The position numbers were made by a program, and so were the translations under genes. Shown piece by piece: positions 41,912 through 50,577 of a stretch of 64,000 nucleotides of DNA; the stretch's first letter is position 1; every line of letters starts with the position of its first letter. Location of the stretch: NCBI RefSeq assembly GCF_039631295.1, contig NZ_JBDIVE010000002.1, forward strand, positions 186,001 through 250,000, in the 5' to 3' direction. Source of the DNA: Viridibacterium sediminicola (lineage in GTDB: Bacteria; Pseudomonadota; Gammaproteobacteria; Burkholderiales; Rhodocyclaceae). The notes under the pieces are model-generated. The model saw only the letters and a list, made by a program, of their open reading frames with translations, was not told where the DNA came from and did no database searches.

Positions 41912-42339
41912 GCACCGCGCTTGCTGCGGGAACAGGGGCACCGCGCGTCATCTTCTACCAGCTCGGACAGAAGTTCCTCGACCGTCAGGAAGACATGCCG
42001 GGTGAGGCCAAACAGGTCGTCTACTATTCACTGGCCATCGGCCATCACATTGGTGTGATTGACTGCCTGCAGCCAATCATCCGCTGCACGCTCGCCGAAT
42101 ACGAGGCCTGGATCAGCTTGCTCGATGCAGGTGCTGCACGCAGCAAGCTCGAAGGCCTGAGCAAGTGGGGCGAAATCAACATCGACATCAGCCACACCCA
42201 GCTGCTGGCCAAAGCCATCGATGCCGCCAGGCCCGCCTTCGACGCACAGCAGGCGCAATGGGCCGGCACCCTGATGAATGCGCTGCAAGCCATCGAACAA
42301 GAGCCGGCGATCTATCTCATCGCGCGACGCCGGGACTGA
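41908..42339 (+). CDS. hyfJ: Formate hydrogenlyase maturation protein HycH/HyfJ
   Basis: A 143-residue member of the HycH family, required for full formate hydrogenlyase assembly and thought to act on the large subunit. Recognisable features: VIFYQLGQKFLDRQEDMPGE and VVYYSLAIGHHIGVIDCLQP, where the GHHIGV(I/F)DC stretch is typical. It is coupled by ATGA to hyfI and followed by the protease gene after 4 bases. Confidence 0.9.
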   Translation: MSTALAAGTGAPRVIFYQLGQKFLDRQEDMPGEAKQVVYYSLAIGHHIGVIDCLQPIIRCTLAEYEAWISLLDAGAARSKLEGLSKWGEINIDISHTQLLAKAIDAARPAFDAQQAQWAGTLMNALQAIEQEPAIYLIARRRD

Positions 42340-42343
42340 AGCC

Positions 42344-42814
42344 ATGCCGAATGTCATCCTCACCGTCGGCAACAGCATGATGGGCGACGATGGTGCCGGC
42401 CCACTGCTGGCCGAGTTGCTGAATCAGCAAGCACTACCGGGATGGGTGGTCATCGACGGTGGCTCGACGCCCGAAAACGTCGCGCATGAAGTCGAGGCAC
42501 TCAAGCCGCCGCGTGTGTTGATCGTCGACGCGGCCGAGATCGGCCTGACTGCGGGCGAAATACGCCTCATCGACGATCAGCAGATCGCCGAGCTCTTCAT
42601 CATTACCACCCATAACCTGCCGCTGAGCTTTCTGATTGAGGGCTTGCGCGCAAGCATCCCCGAGATCTTGTTTCTCGGCATACAGACAGAAATCGTCGCT
42701 TTCGGATGCCCGATGAGTGACGCAGTTCGCCATGCGGTTCACACGCTGCATGCGCAATTACTCGCCGGCCAGGACCCGGCAGACTTTGAAACTTTACAGG
42801 GAGCAGAACAATGA
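42344..42814 (+). CDS. hycI: Hydrogenase maturation endopeptidase, HycI type
   Basis: A 156-residue aspartic-type endopeptidase that trims the C-terminal extension of the large subunit after nickel insertion. It starts MPNVILTVGNSMMGDDGAGP, the HycI/HybD signature with the metal-binding Asp16. A second region VIDGGSTPENVAHEVEALKP and TTHNLPLSFLIEGL (metal-binding His) completes the site. Its substrate should be HyfG, cleaved after Arg545. It overlaps the next small gene by 4 bases. Confidence 0.95.
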   Translation: MPNVILTVGNSMMGDDGAGPLLAELLNQQALPGWVVIDGGSTPENVAHEVEALKPPRVLIVDAAEIGLTAGEIRLIDDQQIAELFIITTHNLPLSFLIEGLRASIPEILFLGIQTEIVAFGCPMSDAVRHAVHTLHAQLLAGQDPADFETLQGAEQ

Positions 42815-43185
42815 CAATCTGGGGCACTCATGTCTTTGCCAAACCATTGGGGCGCTGCGTGGACCTGCTGCGTGCGCAGCAAACGCCGGCCAGCATGCCC
42901 GCATTGAATAACCTGATCCGCACACTGGACGAGTACCTGCAGGCCACCGACATCGCGGCCCGTGACGTTTTCCGCAAAGCCATCGGTCGGCCGACCGACG
43001 GCGGCATTGCGCTCACCCACCCGGAAGCAGATCAGCGCCCGGCGCTGTTGAGCGATGCAGACATCAAGGCTATCTACCTCGCCAGCTGTGCCGCCGAAAT
43101 GCCCGCCGAACAACAACAGGCCCTGCTCAGCTTTGCACGCGCCATCGAAGCACAGAGCCGCATTCAGAGCAGCTCGGGCGCCTGA
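42811..43185 (+). CDS. Unrecognised 124-residue protein at the end of the hyf operon
   Basis: A small soluble protein I do not recognise. It is coupled (ATGA) to the protease gene, with a ribosome site inside that gene (CAGGGAGCAG), and a terminator follows, so it is the last gene of the operon. It has no signal peptide, membrane helix or Cys cluster; only two scattered Cys are present (GRCVDLL, ASCAAEM). Predicted mostly helical: MPALNNLIRTLDEYLQATD and ADIKAIYLASCAAEMPAEQQ. The operon position suggests an accessory or regulatory role in hydrogenase maturation, as inference only. Confidence 0.8.
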   Translation: MTIWGTHVFAKPLGRCVDLLRAQQTPASMPALNNLIRTLDEYLQATDIAARDVFRKAIGRPTDGGIALTHPEADQRPALLSDADIKAIYLASCAAEMPAEQQQALLSFARAIEAQSRIQSSSGA

Positions 43186-43234
43186 GCTGCAAGGCAGCGC
43201 GCGCTGCGCTGCTGGAAGTTTGACACTCACCCCA

Positions 43235-43261
43235 AGGCTGACAGCTTTGTCAGCCTTTTTC
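43235..43261 (+). terminator. Rho-independent terminator of the hyf operon
   Basis: GGCTGACA-GCTT-TGTCAGCC, a perfect 8-base stem with a 4-base loop, followed by TTTTTCTT. It begins 50 bases past the last stop codon of the operon. Confidence 0.9.
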
Positions 43262-43418
43262 TTACTCGTGCACTCGATCCAGCTCACAGCGCACGCTAGA
43301 TTTCAGCGCGATGTCATTGTCACAACTTAACGCCACTTACATCTACATACAATTCCCGACAAAAAGCACACGCTCAGCAACCTAGTATGCAGAGGATCTA
43401 CAACATCCAAGGTTACTC

Positions 43419-44687
43419 ATGAGCATGCTCAGCATTCTGCACGCCATCTCCTGGCGAGCGCCGCGCCCTGCGCCGCGCCGCGAGGCCATAAGGCAGCAGA
43501 CCGCTCAACCGGGACGCAGGACCACCGCAGATGGCGAGCCGGCCCTGAAAATCGGCTTGCTGATCGACTCCCTGATCGGCGGCGGCGCCGAGCGCATCGT
43601 GCTGAATCTGGCGCAGACCTTCCAGGCAATGGGCCATGAGGTCCATGTGATCCTGGTTCGTGATCAGGTCGAACACCAGGTGCCCGCCAGCATCAAGCGT
43701 CACGCCCTGTCACAGGACGGCAAGCTTTGCAGCAATCGCGTCCTCAACAAGCTGATGCTGGCCTGGGCGCTCAAACGCACGGTCGCGCGAATCGAATCGA
43801 ATGGCCAGGCCTTCGACTTTTTCATCTCCAACGCGGAAGATGCTGATCGCATTTCACGCATCGCAGGCCTGGAGAATGTCTACATCCGCTACCGCAATTC
43901 CATGCTGGGCTATCTCAATAACAAGCTTGGCAGCAAGACCGGGATCAAGCGCCTGATCCGCAATCTGCGCTGGCGCATGCGCTTTCGCACCATCTACTCA
44001 GGCCGCGACATCATCACCGTGGCGGACGCCCTGCAACGCGAAATGGTGGACGAGATCGGCGTACGCCCCAAGTCCATCGTAACCATCTACAACCCCTTCG
44101 ATTTCGCGCGCATCCGCCAGCAAGGCGAGCTTGGCGGACGGCCGCTGGATGAGCCCTACATCGTGTATGTCGCGAAGATCGAGCAGCGCAAGCGGCAGGA
44201 CGTGCTGCTGCGCGCCTACGCCGCCAGCCGCAGTCGCCACAGCCACAAGCTGGTGCTGCTCGGCGGCACTTACACGCAATCGGACCGCAACTGGCAAACG
44301 CGCATCGAGGGTCTGATTGTCGAACTGGGCTTGCAGGAGCGGGTCATCCTCGCTGGCTTTCACACCAACCCATACCCCTGGATCAAGCACGCGGCGCTGT
44401 TTGCCATGTCCTCCGACAACGAGGGCCTGCCCACGGTGCTGATCGAATCGCTGATCCTCGGCACGCCCGTGGTCAGCACGGATTGCCCGACCGGGCCGCG
44501 CGAAATCCTCAATGGCCCGCTGACGTCCTTCCTGAGCCCTTGTGGTGACGATGCCGCCCTTGCGCACAACATCGACCGCGTGATTGAAGGCTCTTACCCG
44601 GCCATCACGTCACGCCAGCTGCTGCGCTTTCAGGCCACCTACTCAGCAGGCCGTTATCTGGAACATTGCGCGCCGATTCATCACTGA
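43419..44687 (+). CDS. Glycosyltransferase family 4
   Basis: A 422-residue GT-B glycosyltransferase. After an unusual 40-residue basic N-terminus, the N-terminal Rossmann domain starts with KIGLLIDSLIGGGAERIVLN. The C-terminal domain has YIVYVAKIEQRKRQDVLLRA, HKLVLLGGTYTQ, and the nucleotide-sugar motif FAMSSDNEGLPTVLIESLIL, followed by GTPVVSTDCPTGPREIL. It resembles WaaG/RfaG-like LPS-core or capsule transferases. It is alone between the hyf operon and fdhE and does not belong to formate metabolism. The start could lie slightly downstream. Confidence 0.85.
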   Translation: MSMLSILHAISWRAPRPAPRREAIRQQTAQPGRRTTADGEPALKIGLLIDSLIGGGAERIVLNLAQTFQAMGHEVHVILVRDQVEHQVPASIKRHALSQDGKLCSNRVLNKLMLAWALKRTVARIESNGQAFDFFISNAEDADRISRIAGLENVYIRYRNSMLGYLNNKLGSKTGIKRLIRNLRWRMRFRTIYSGRDIITVADALQREMVDEIGVRPKSIVTIYNPFDFARIRQQGELGGRPLDEPYIVYVAKIEQRKRQDVLLRAYAASRSRHSHKLVLLGGTYTQSDRNWQTRIEGLIVELGLQERVILAGFHTNPYPWIKHAALFAMSSDNEGLPTVLIESLILGTPVVSTDCPTGPREILNGPLTSFLSPCGDDAALAHNIDRVIEGSYPAITSRQLLRFQATYSAGRYLEHCAPIHH

Positions 44688-44689
44688 AT

Positions 44690-45541
44690 TCAGGCCGCCT
44701 CGGCCTCGCACAGAAAGAGGTTGGGCGCCCCGCGCGCAAAACCTTGCTCGCCCACCAGCACATCAAGCGCGAGGCTGGCCAGATCATCGGCGGCCGGTTC
44801 AACGGCAATGTCCTTGGTCTGCATGAAGGTCTTGATATAGCCCTGGCAGCAATCGCAAGTCTCGGCCTGTACTGCGGCATGCGCGCCCTCCAGCGCCAGG
44901 TACTGCACCACTTCACCCTGCGTGCACAAGGTGCAGCGCGCGCGGACCGCGTTCCAGCGCGTCGCACAAAGGCTGCATTCCAGATAGCGCAGGCCGGCCT
45001 TGCCCTCGCCCGCCATGATGATGCTGCCCAGCGCGGCGCTGCCGCAGCATGGGCAGGCCTCATGCGCTTCGCTCTGTGCCGGCTGTGGCTGCTGCACACG
45101 CAGCCGTGCGGCCTGCGCCCACAAGACCTGCATGGCGGCAACGATCAGGAAATGACTGCGCTCCGCAGCAGCCAGTAACTGGCTGCCAGCGGCCATCTGC
45201 ACGACGCTGCGCGCCTGATCGAGCACAAGGGATTCATCAAGCGCAACAGCAAATCCATCCATGCCATACGCATTGGCATTGAACAGCTGGCGTAGCTGCT
45301 CGACCGCAGCAGGTGCGGCGGCCAGCAGATCGGTCTGCGTGGACACTGCCAGTATCGCAGGCGTCGCAGCGAGGCTTTGTTGTGCCTCGGACAAGGCGGC
45401 CAACCAGTTCAGCCAAAGGCCCTGGCTGTGCTGTGCGGCCAGGCTGCGAAAACGCGCCGCACGACGCGCAAAGACATCGACGGCAGGTGCCAACAGCAAG
45501 GTCGGCGACACCGCCGTGGGCAAGGATTGCGGAGGCAGCAT
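44690..45541 (-). CDS. fdhE: Formate dehydrogenase assembly protein FdhE
   Basis: A 283-residue rubredoxin-like accessory protein needed for activity of periplasmic formate dehydrogenases. Zinc/iron-ribbon type CxxC pairs are seen: EACPCCGSAAL, CSLCATRWN, RCTLCTQ and CDCCQGYIKTF. The N-terminal helical part (ARRAARFRSLAAQHSQ) also matches. It is the last gene of the fdoGHI-fdhE operon, 93 bases after fdoI, and converges with the glycosyltransferase gene 3 bases away. Confidence 0.93.
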   Translation of the reverse strand: MLPPQSLPTAVSPTLLLAPAVDVFARRAARFRSLAAQHSQGLWLNWLAALSEAQQSLAATPAILAVSTQTDLLAAAPAAVEQLRQLFNANAYGMDGFAVALDESLVLDQARSVVQMAAGSQLLAAAERSHFLIVAAMQVLWAQAARLRVQQPQPAQSEAHEACPCCGSAALGSIIMAGEGKAGLRYLECSLCATRWNAVRARCTLCTQGEVVQYLALEGAHAAVQAETCDCCQGYIKTFMQTKDIAVEPAADDLASLALDVLVGEQGFARGAPNLFLCEAEAA

Positions 45542-45634
45542 GGTGGTGTGAGGTGCTTGGGGAAAGATGTGTCGAAGCCGGGCATTGTGCAGTCAAGCAC
45601 ACGGCCCGGCGGTGCTACAGCGCTCCGGCGCAGG

Positions 45635-46255
45635 CTACTTGCCGGTCACCTGACGATACCAGGCGCGGTGATGCTGCTTGGCCCAGGCACGCGTGACCGT
45701 GCCGTACCACATGGCGCGCACGGTGCCCTTCACCCAGATCGCGGCATAGACGTGCACCATGATGAAGGCGATCATCACCGCCGCCACTGCGCTGTGCACG
45801 ACCGCCCCCAGGCGCACGAGGTTGATGTCAAAGCCAAAATAGGCGCGCCAGATCAGAAAGCCCGACAGGGTCATCAGCGTCATGCAGACACCCAGCGACC
45901 AGAACAGGGCTTTCTGTCCGCCGTTGTACTTGCCCTGCTCCGGCATGTTGTGGTCGTCGCCGGTCACCATCTCGTTGGCGCGCTTGAGCCACTCCACATC
46001 CACCTTGCTCATCCGGTTGATTTTCCAGAAGCGCGCAAAAATGATGAAGAAGGCAATCGCCATCAAGACCCCGATGAAGGGGTGCAGGATGCGCGCCCAC
46101 ACCGCCCCGCCGAACAGCATCGTCAGCGGGAAAAAGGCCGGATGGAAAAAGGCCAGGCCGGAGAGTGCCAGCAGGATGAAGCAGATGCCGATCACCCAAT
46201 GATTGGCCCGCTCGGACGCGGTATAGCGTTTGAGGTCTTTCGGATCGCGGATCAT
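45635..46255 (-). CDS. fdoI: Formate dehydrogenase cytochrome b556 subunit
   Basis: A 206-residue gamma subunit with four membrane helices and two b haems that passes electrons from FdoH to quinone. Motifs: RYTASERANHWVIGICFILL (haem His in helix 1), LHPFIGVLMAIAFFIIFARF, GQKALFWSLGVCMTLMTLSG and AVVHSAVAAVMIAFIMVHVY. Its start overlaps the stop of fdoH by one base. Confidence 0.95.
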   Translation of the reverse strand: MIRDPKDLKRYTASERANHWVIGICFILLALSGLAFFHPAFFPLTMLFGGAVWARILHPFIGVLMAIAFFIIFARFWKINRMSKVDVEWLKRANEMVTGDDHNMPEQGKYNGGQKALFWSLGVCMTLMTLSGFLIWRAYFGFDINLVRLGAVVHSAVAAVMIAFIMVHVYAAIWVKGTVRAMWYGTVTRAWAKQHHRAWYRQVTGK

Positions 46256-47172
46256 TACGCTTCCTCCTTCTTGCCCTTGGCCTTCTCAAGTGCATCTTCG
46301 TTTTCGATCTCGTCTTCGATCTCCTTCGAGACCTCGTTCGGACCCGCCATCACGTAGTGGAACAAACTCCCCAGCGCAACGCCGGCCAGCGCCAAGGTCG
46401 CCAGCGGCTTGGCAAAGCCCTTCCACAGCGAGACCAGCGGACTGATGCTCGGGTTGTCCGGCAAGCCAGCGTAGAGATTGGGCTTGTCCGCGTGATGCAG
46501 CACATACATCACATGCGTGCCGCCCACGCCTTGCGGGTCGTAAAGCCCCGCATTGTCGTAACCACGCTTCTTGAGCTGCGCCACGCGCTCGGCGGCGACT
46601 TCCTTCATGTCTTCCTTGCTACCGAACTGGATCGCGCCGGTCGGGCAAGTCTTCACGCAGGCAGGCTCCTGACCGACGGCAACGCGGTCCGAACACAGCG
46701 AGCACTTGTAGGCCTTGTTGTCCTCCTTCGAGATGCGCGGAATATTGAAGGGGCAGCCGGTCACGCAGTAGCCACAGCCGATGCAGTTTTCTTCGTTGAA
46801 GTCGACGATGCCGTTCTTGTACTGGATGATCGCGCCCGGCGAGGGGCAGGACTTCAGGCAGCCAGGATCAGCGCAGTGCATGCAGCCGTCCTTGCGGATC
46901 AGCCATTCAAGCTTGCCGTTTTCTTCCGTTTCGGTGAAACGCATCACCGTCCAGGCATCGGCCGACAGATCGGTCGGATTATCGTAGACGCCGACGCAGC
47001 TGCCGACTTCGGCGCGGATGTCATTCCATTCGGAACAGGCAACCTGGCAGGCCTTGCAGCCGATGCAGGAGGAAACGTCGATGAGCTTGGCCACTTCCAG
47101 CGGGCTGCGCACCTGGGTGGAAGGCGTCGTGGTGGCCGAGCGACGCAGGATGTCGAGAGATTGCAATGGCAT
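46255..47172 (-). CDS. fdoH: Formate dehydrogenase iron-sulfur subunit
   Basis: A 305-residue beta subunit with four [4Fe-4S] motifs: CIGCKACQVACSEWND, CMHCADPGCLKSCP, CIGCGYCVTGCPFNIP and CSLCSDRVAVGQEPACVKTC. A single C-terminal membrane helix (about residues 255-277: LATLALAGVALGSLFHYVM) anchors it to FdoI. It sits 11 bases downstream of fdoG. Length and layout match E. coli FdnH/FdoH. Confidence 0.96.
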   Translation of the reverse strand: MPLQSLDILRRSATTTPSTQVRSPLEVAKLIDVSSCIGCKACQVACSEWNDIRAEVGSCVGVYDNPTDLSADAWTVMRFTETEENGKLEWLIRKDGCMHCADPGCLKSCPSPGAIIQYKNGIVDFNEENCIGCGYCVTGCPFNIPRISKEDNKAYKCSLCSDRVAVGQEPACVKTCPTGAIQFGSKEDMKEVAAERVAQLKKRGYDNAGLYDPQGVGGTHVMYVLHHADKPNLYAGLPDNPSISPLVSLWKGFAKPLATLALAGVALGSLFHYVMAGPNEVSKEIEDEIENEDALEKAKGKKEEA

Positions 47173-47183
47173 GATGTGCGTCC

Positions 47184-50100
47184 TCAGGCCTTTTCCAGAT
47201 TGACGAGGAAGGCTTTGTACTCAGGCGTCTGCGTATTGCAGTCACCCACAGCCGGCGGCAGGATGTTGGTGAGGTAGCCCTTCTTGGCCACCGTCTCCCA
47301 GCCCCAGTGCAGCGGAATGCCGATCTGGTGCACGGTCTGCTTGTTCACGGTCAGCGGCTTCAGGCGCTTGGTCACCACCGCACGCGCCTTGATGAAGCCA
47401 CGGTTGGAGCTGACCTTGACCCAGTCGCCCGCCTTGATGCCTTTCTCGCCCGCCAGCACTTCGCTGATCTCGACGAACTGCTCGGGCTGCGCGATCGCGT
47501 TGAGGCGCACCGACTTGGTCCAGAACTGGAAGTGCTCGGTCAGGCGATAGGTCGTGCCCACATACGGGAAGTTCTTCGCCGTGCCGAGTCGCTCGCGGTC
47601 GGTCTTGAAGATGCGAACCGCCGGGCTGCTGATGACCTTGGGATGCAGCGGATTGGTGCCGATCGGCGACTCCATCGGCTCGTAGTGCTCGGGGAATGGC
47701 CCATCGACCAGCTTGTCCACGCTGAACAGGCGCCCGGTCCCTTCTGCATTCATGATGAAGGGACTCATGCCCGACTCAGGCGAGGCGTCGATCTTGAAGT
47801 CCGGCACATCGGCGCCGACCCATTTCTCGCCATTCCAGCTGATCAGCTTGCGCGCCGGGTCCCAAGGCTTGCCGGCCGGATCGCATGAGGCACGGTTATA
47901 GAGGATGCGGCGATTGGCGGGCCATGACCAGGCCCAGCCCGGCGTATTGCCCAGCCCGGTGTCAGTATTGTCGCGACGCGCCATCTGGTTGCCGGCCTGG
48001 GTCCAGCAGCCGGAGAAGATCCAGCAGGCGCAGCTGGTGCTGCCATCGTCCTGCAAGCTTGCAAAGCCCGGCAGCTGCTCGCCCTTTTTGACGAGAACCT
48101 TGGTCTTGTCGGCCGGGTCGGGAATATCGGCCAGCGCGCGGCCATTGAGTTCCTTGGCCAGCTCTTCAGGCGTCGGCGATTTCGGATCACGATAAGCCCA
48201 GGCGAGATTGAGGATGGGCTCGGCGAGCTTGCCGCCTTCCTTGCGATAGAGATCGCGCAGCGCGACGAAAATCTCGCCGATGATTTCCTGATCGGACTTC
48301 GCCTCTCCCGGCGGCTCGGCACCCTTGAAGTGCCACTGCAACCAGCGACCGGAATTGACGATGGCGCCATCTTCCTCGGCAAAGCAGGTCGACGGCAGGC
48401 GGAACACTTCGGTCTGGATGCTGGCGGAATCGACGTTATTGGATTCGCCCTGATTCTTCCAGAAGGTCGAAGTCTCGGTCGCGATGGGATCGATAATGAC
48501 CATGTACTTGAGCTTGGCGAAAGACTCCGAGACCTTGTGCGCATCAGGAAAGGACGCCGAAGGATTGAAGCCCTGCACAATGAAGCCATTGATCTTGCCC
48601 TGGTGCATCAGCTCGACGATCTGCAGCACGTCGTACAACTTGTCCCACTTGGGCAGCCAGTCGTAGCCCCAGTTGTTGTCCTTGGTAGCCTTGTCGCCCC
48701 AGAACCACTTCATCAGGCTCACAAAGAACTTGGGCGTGTTGCCCCAGTAATTGAGCTGGCCCTCACGCAAGGGCTTGGGCGTAGTCTGCGCAAGATAAGC
48801 GTCAAAGGTCGGATGAAGCTTCTCGTTGGGCAAGGTCAGATAACCGGGCAGCGAGGTCGACAGCAGGCCCAGATCCGACAAGCCCTGGATGTTCGAGTGG
48901 CCGCGCAAGGCATTGACGCCACCACCCGGCATGCCGATATTGCCCAGTAGCAGCTGGATCATCGCCATGGTGCGGATGTTCTGCGAACCCGTGGTGTGCT
49001 GCGTCCAGCCCAGCGCGTAGAGGATGGTGCCGGCCTTGTTGGCGGCCGCCGTCTCGCCGAGCAATTCGCAGACCTTGAGGAAGCCCTCTTTGGGGCTGCC
49101 GGTGATGTCATTGACCACATCGGGCGTGTAGCGCGCGTAATGTGCCTTGAGCAGGTTCCACACGCAGCGCGGGTGCAGCAGCGTCGGGTCGGACTTGATG
49201 ATGCCTTTGGCATCCAGCTCGTAGTTCCAGCTGGCGCGGTCGTACTTGCCCTTTTCCGCATCGAAGCCGGAGAACAGGCCTTCGTCGAAACCGTAGCCTT
49301 CCTGGATGATGGCATCGGCATTGGTGTAAGCCTTGACGTAATCCCACTGGATCTTGTCGTTGGCGATCAGCCAGTTGATGATGCCGCCGAGGAAGACGAT
49401 GTCGGAGCCGGCGCGGATCGGCACGTAGTGATCCGCTACCGAAGCCGTGCGGTTGAAGCGCGGATCGACAACGACCATCTTGGCGCCGCGCTGCTTCATC
49501 GCCTCGATGGCCCAGCGGAAGCCCACCGGATGCGCTTCAGCCGCATTGCCGCCCATCACCAGCACGAAGTCGGCGTTCTTGATGTCGACCCAGCTATTGG
49601 TCATTGCGCCACGGCCGAAGGTCGAAGCTAGCGCAGAGACTGTCGGGCCGTGACAGACGCGCGCCTGCGCATCGGTCGCCACGATGCCCAGCGAGCGCAT
49701 GAACTTCTGCGTCAGGATGCCGGTTTCATTGGAGGATGCGGACGCCGTCAGCATCGCCGTGCTGGTCCAGCGATTGAGCGGAACACCCTCCGCGTTCTTC
49801 TCCTGCACATTGGCGTCACGGTCAGCCTTCATGTGCTTGGCGATGCGGCCGATGGCCTCGTCCCAGCTGATGCGCTTCCATTCGCTGCTGCCTGCTTCGC
49901 GCACTTCGGGATACTTGAGGCGGCCGGGGCTGTGCACAAAGTCGAGCAAGCCGGCGCCCTTGGGACACAGCGCGCCACGACTAACCGGGTGATCGGGGTC
50001 ACCCTCAATGTGCATGATCTCGGCCTTGGCGTTCTTCGCACCGTCGCCCATGCTGTACATCAGCAAACCGCAACCGACCGAACAGTAGGTACAGGTATTG

Positions 50101-50270
50101 CGAACCTCACGCGCACGCAGCAATTTGTACTGGCGCACTTCGGCACGCGCCTCGTTCGGCGACACGCCCATCACCACCAAACCGGTCGTCCCCACACCGG
50201 CTGCCGAAACCCTGAAAAACTGCCGCCGACTGAGCTTGACGCCCGCAGTCGACACGCTCTCTGTCGTCAT
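47184..50270 (-). CDS. fdoG: Formate dehydrogenase major subunit, Tat-exported, Cys form
   Basis: A 1028-residue molybdopterin (bis-MGD) catalytic subunit, periplasmic. The N-terminal twin-arginine signal is KLSRRQFFRVSAAG. The [4Fe-4S] ligands are CTYCSVGCGLL and GALCPKGAGL. The active-site segment is AQARVCHGPTVSALASTFGR with Cys206, encoded by TGT, where E. coli FdnG/FdoG have selenocysteine. The size fits the full-length enzyme, so no internal UGA is involved. It is first in the fdoGHI-fdhE operon and oxidises formate to feed the quinone pool, alongside the cytoplasmic FdhF. Confidence 0.97.
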   Translation of the reverse strand: MTTESVSTAGVKLSRRQFFRVSAAGVGTTGLVVMGVSPNEARAEVRQYKLLRAREVRNTCTYCSVGCGLLMYSMGDGAKNAKAEIMHIEGDPDHPVSRGALCPKGAGLLDFVHSPGRLKYPEVREAGSSEWKRISWDEAIGRIAKHMKADRDANVQEKNAEGVPLNRWTSTAMLTASASSNETGILTQKFMRSLGIVATDAQARVCHGPTVSALASTFGRGAMTNSWVDIKNADFVLVMGGNAAEAHPVGFRWAIEAMKQRGAKMVVVDPRFNRTASVADHYVPIRAGSDIVFLGGIINWLIANDKIQWDYVKAYTNADAIIQEGYGFDEGLFSGFDAEKGKYDRASWNYELDAKGIIKSDPTLLHPRCVWNLLKAHYARYTPDVVNDITGSPKEGFLKVCELLGETAAANKAGTILYALGWTQHTTGSQNIRTMAMIQLLLGNIGMPGGGVNALRGHSNIQGLSDLGLLSTSLPGYLTLPNEKLHPTFDAYLAQTTPKPLREGQLNYWGNTPKFFVSLMKWFWGDKATKDNNWGYDWLPKWDKLYDVLQIVELMHQGKINGFIVQGFNPSASFPDAHKVSESFAKLKYMVIIDPIATETSTFWKNQGESNNVDSASIQTEVFRLPSTCFAEEDGAIVNSGRWLQWHFKGAEPPGEAKSDQEIIGEIFVALRDLYRKEGGKLAEPILNLAWAYRDPKSPTPEELAKELNGRALADIPDPADKTKVLVKKGEQLPGFASLQDDGSTSCACWIFSGCWTQAGNQMARRDNTDTGLGNTPGWAWSWPANRRILYNRASCDPAGKPWDPARKLISWNGEKWVGADVPDFKIDASPESGMSPFIMNAEGTGRLFSVDKLVDGPFPEHYEPMESPIGTNPLHPKVISSPAVRIFKTDRERLGTAKNFPYVGTTYRLTEHFQFWTKSVRLNAIAQPEQFVEISEVLAGEKGIKAGDWVKVSSNRGFIKARAVVTKRLKPLTVNKQTVHQIGIPLHWGWETVAKKGYLTNILPPAVGDCNTQTPEYKAFLVNLEKA

Positions 50271-50577
50271 AAGATCTCTCCCGAATCGCTCAGCGGAATT
50301 TAGTCACACGCGTGCCGCTCAGGCATATCCGTACTTTCATCATGGGAATTCGAGTCTACTGGCTGCATCGCGGCCAGCTCGCGCACAAGACTTGATCCAG
50401 CGCAAAGAACACCGAAATTGAACCCGTTACGCGGCAGCAGCTTCCGCGCAGCCTGCGCGAAAAAGCCCCTGCATTTGCGCGCGGGAATTGCTGTCGCCAA
50501 AGGCGTACAGTGCACCCAAGCCCTGCGTCCATCGGTGCGCGGGACAACACGCGGACAGAGAGATCAGGAGTCAGTCC

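Noticed and set aside
49640..49660. Selenocysteine codon in fdoG (or in fdhF near 20919-20921)
   Set aside because: Both active-site codons are ordinary Cys codons (TGT and TGC) and the frames are uninterrupted.
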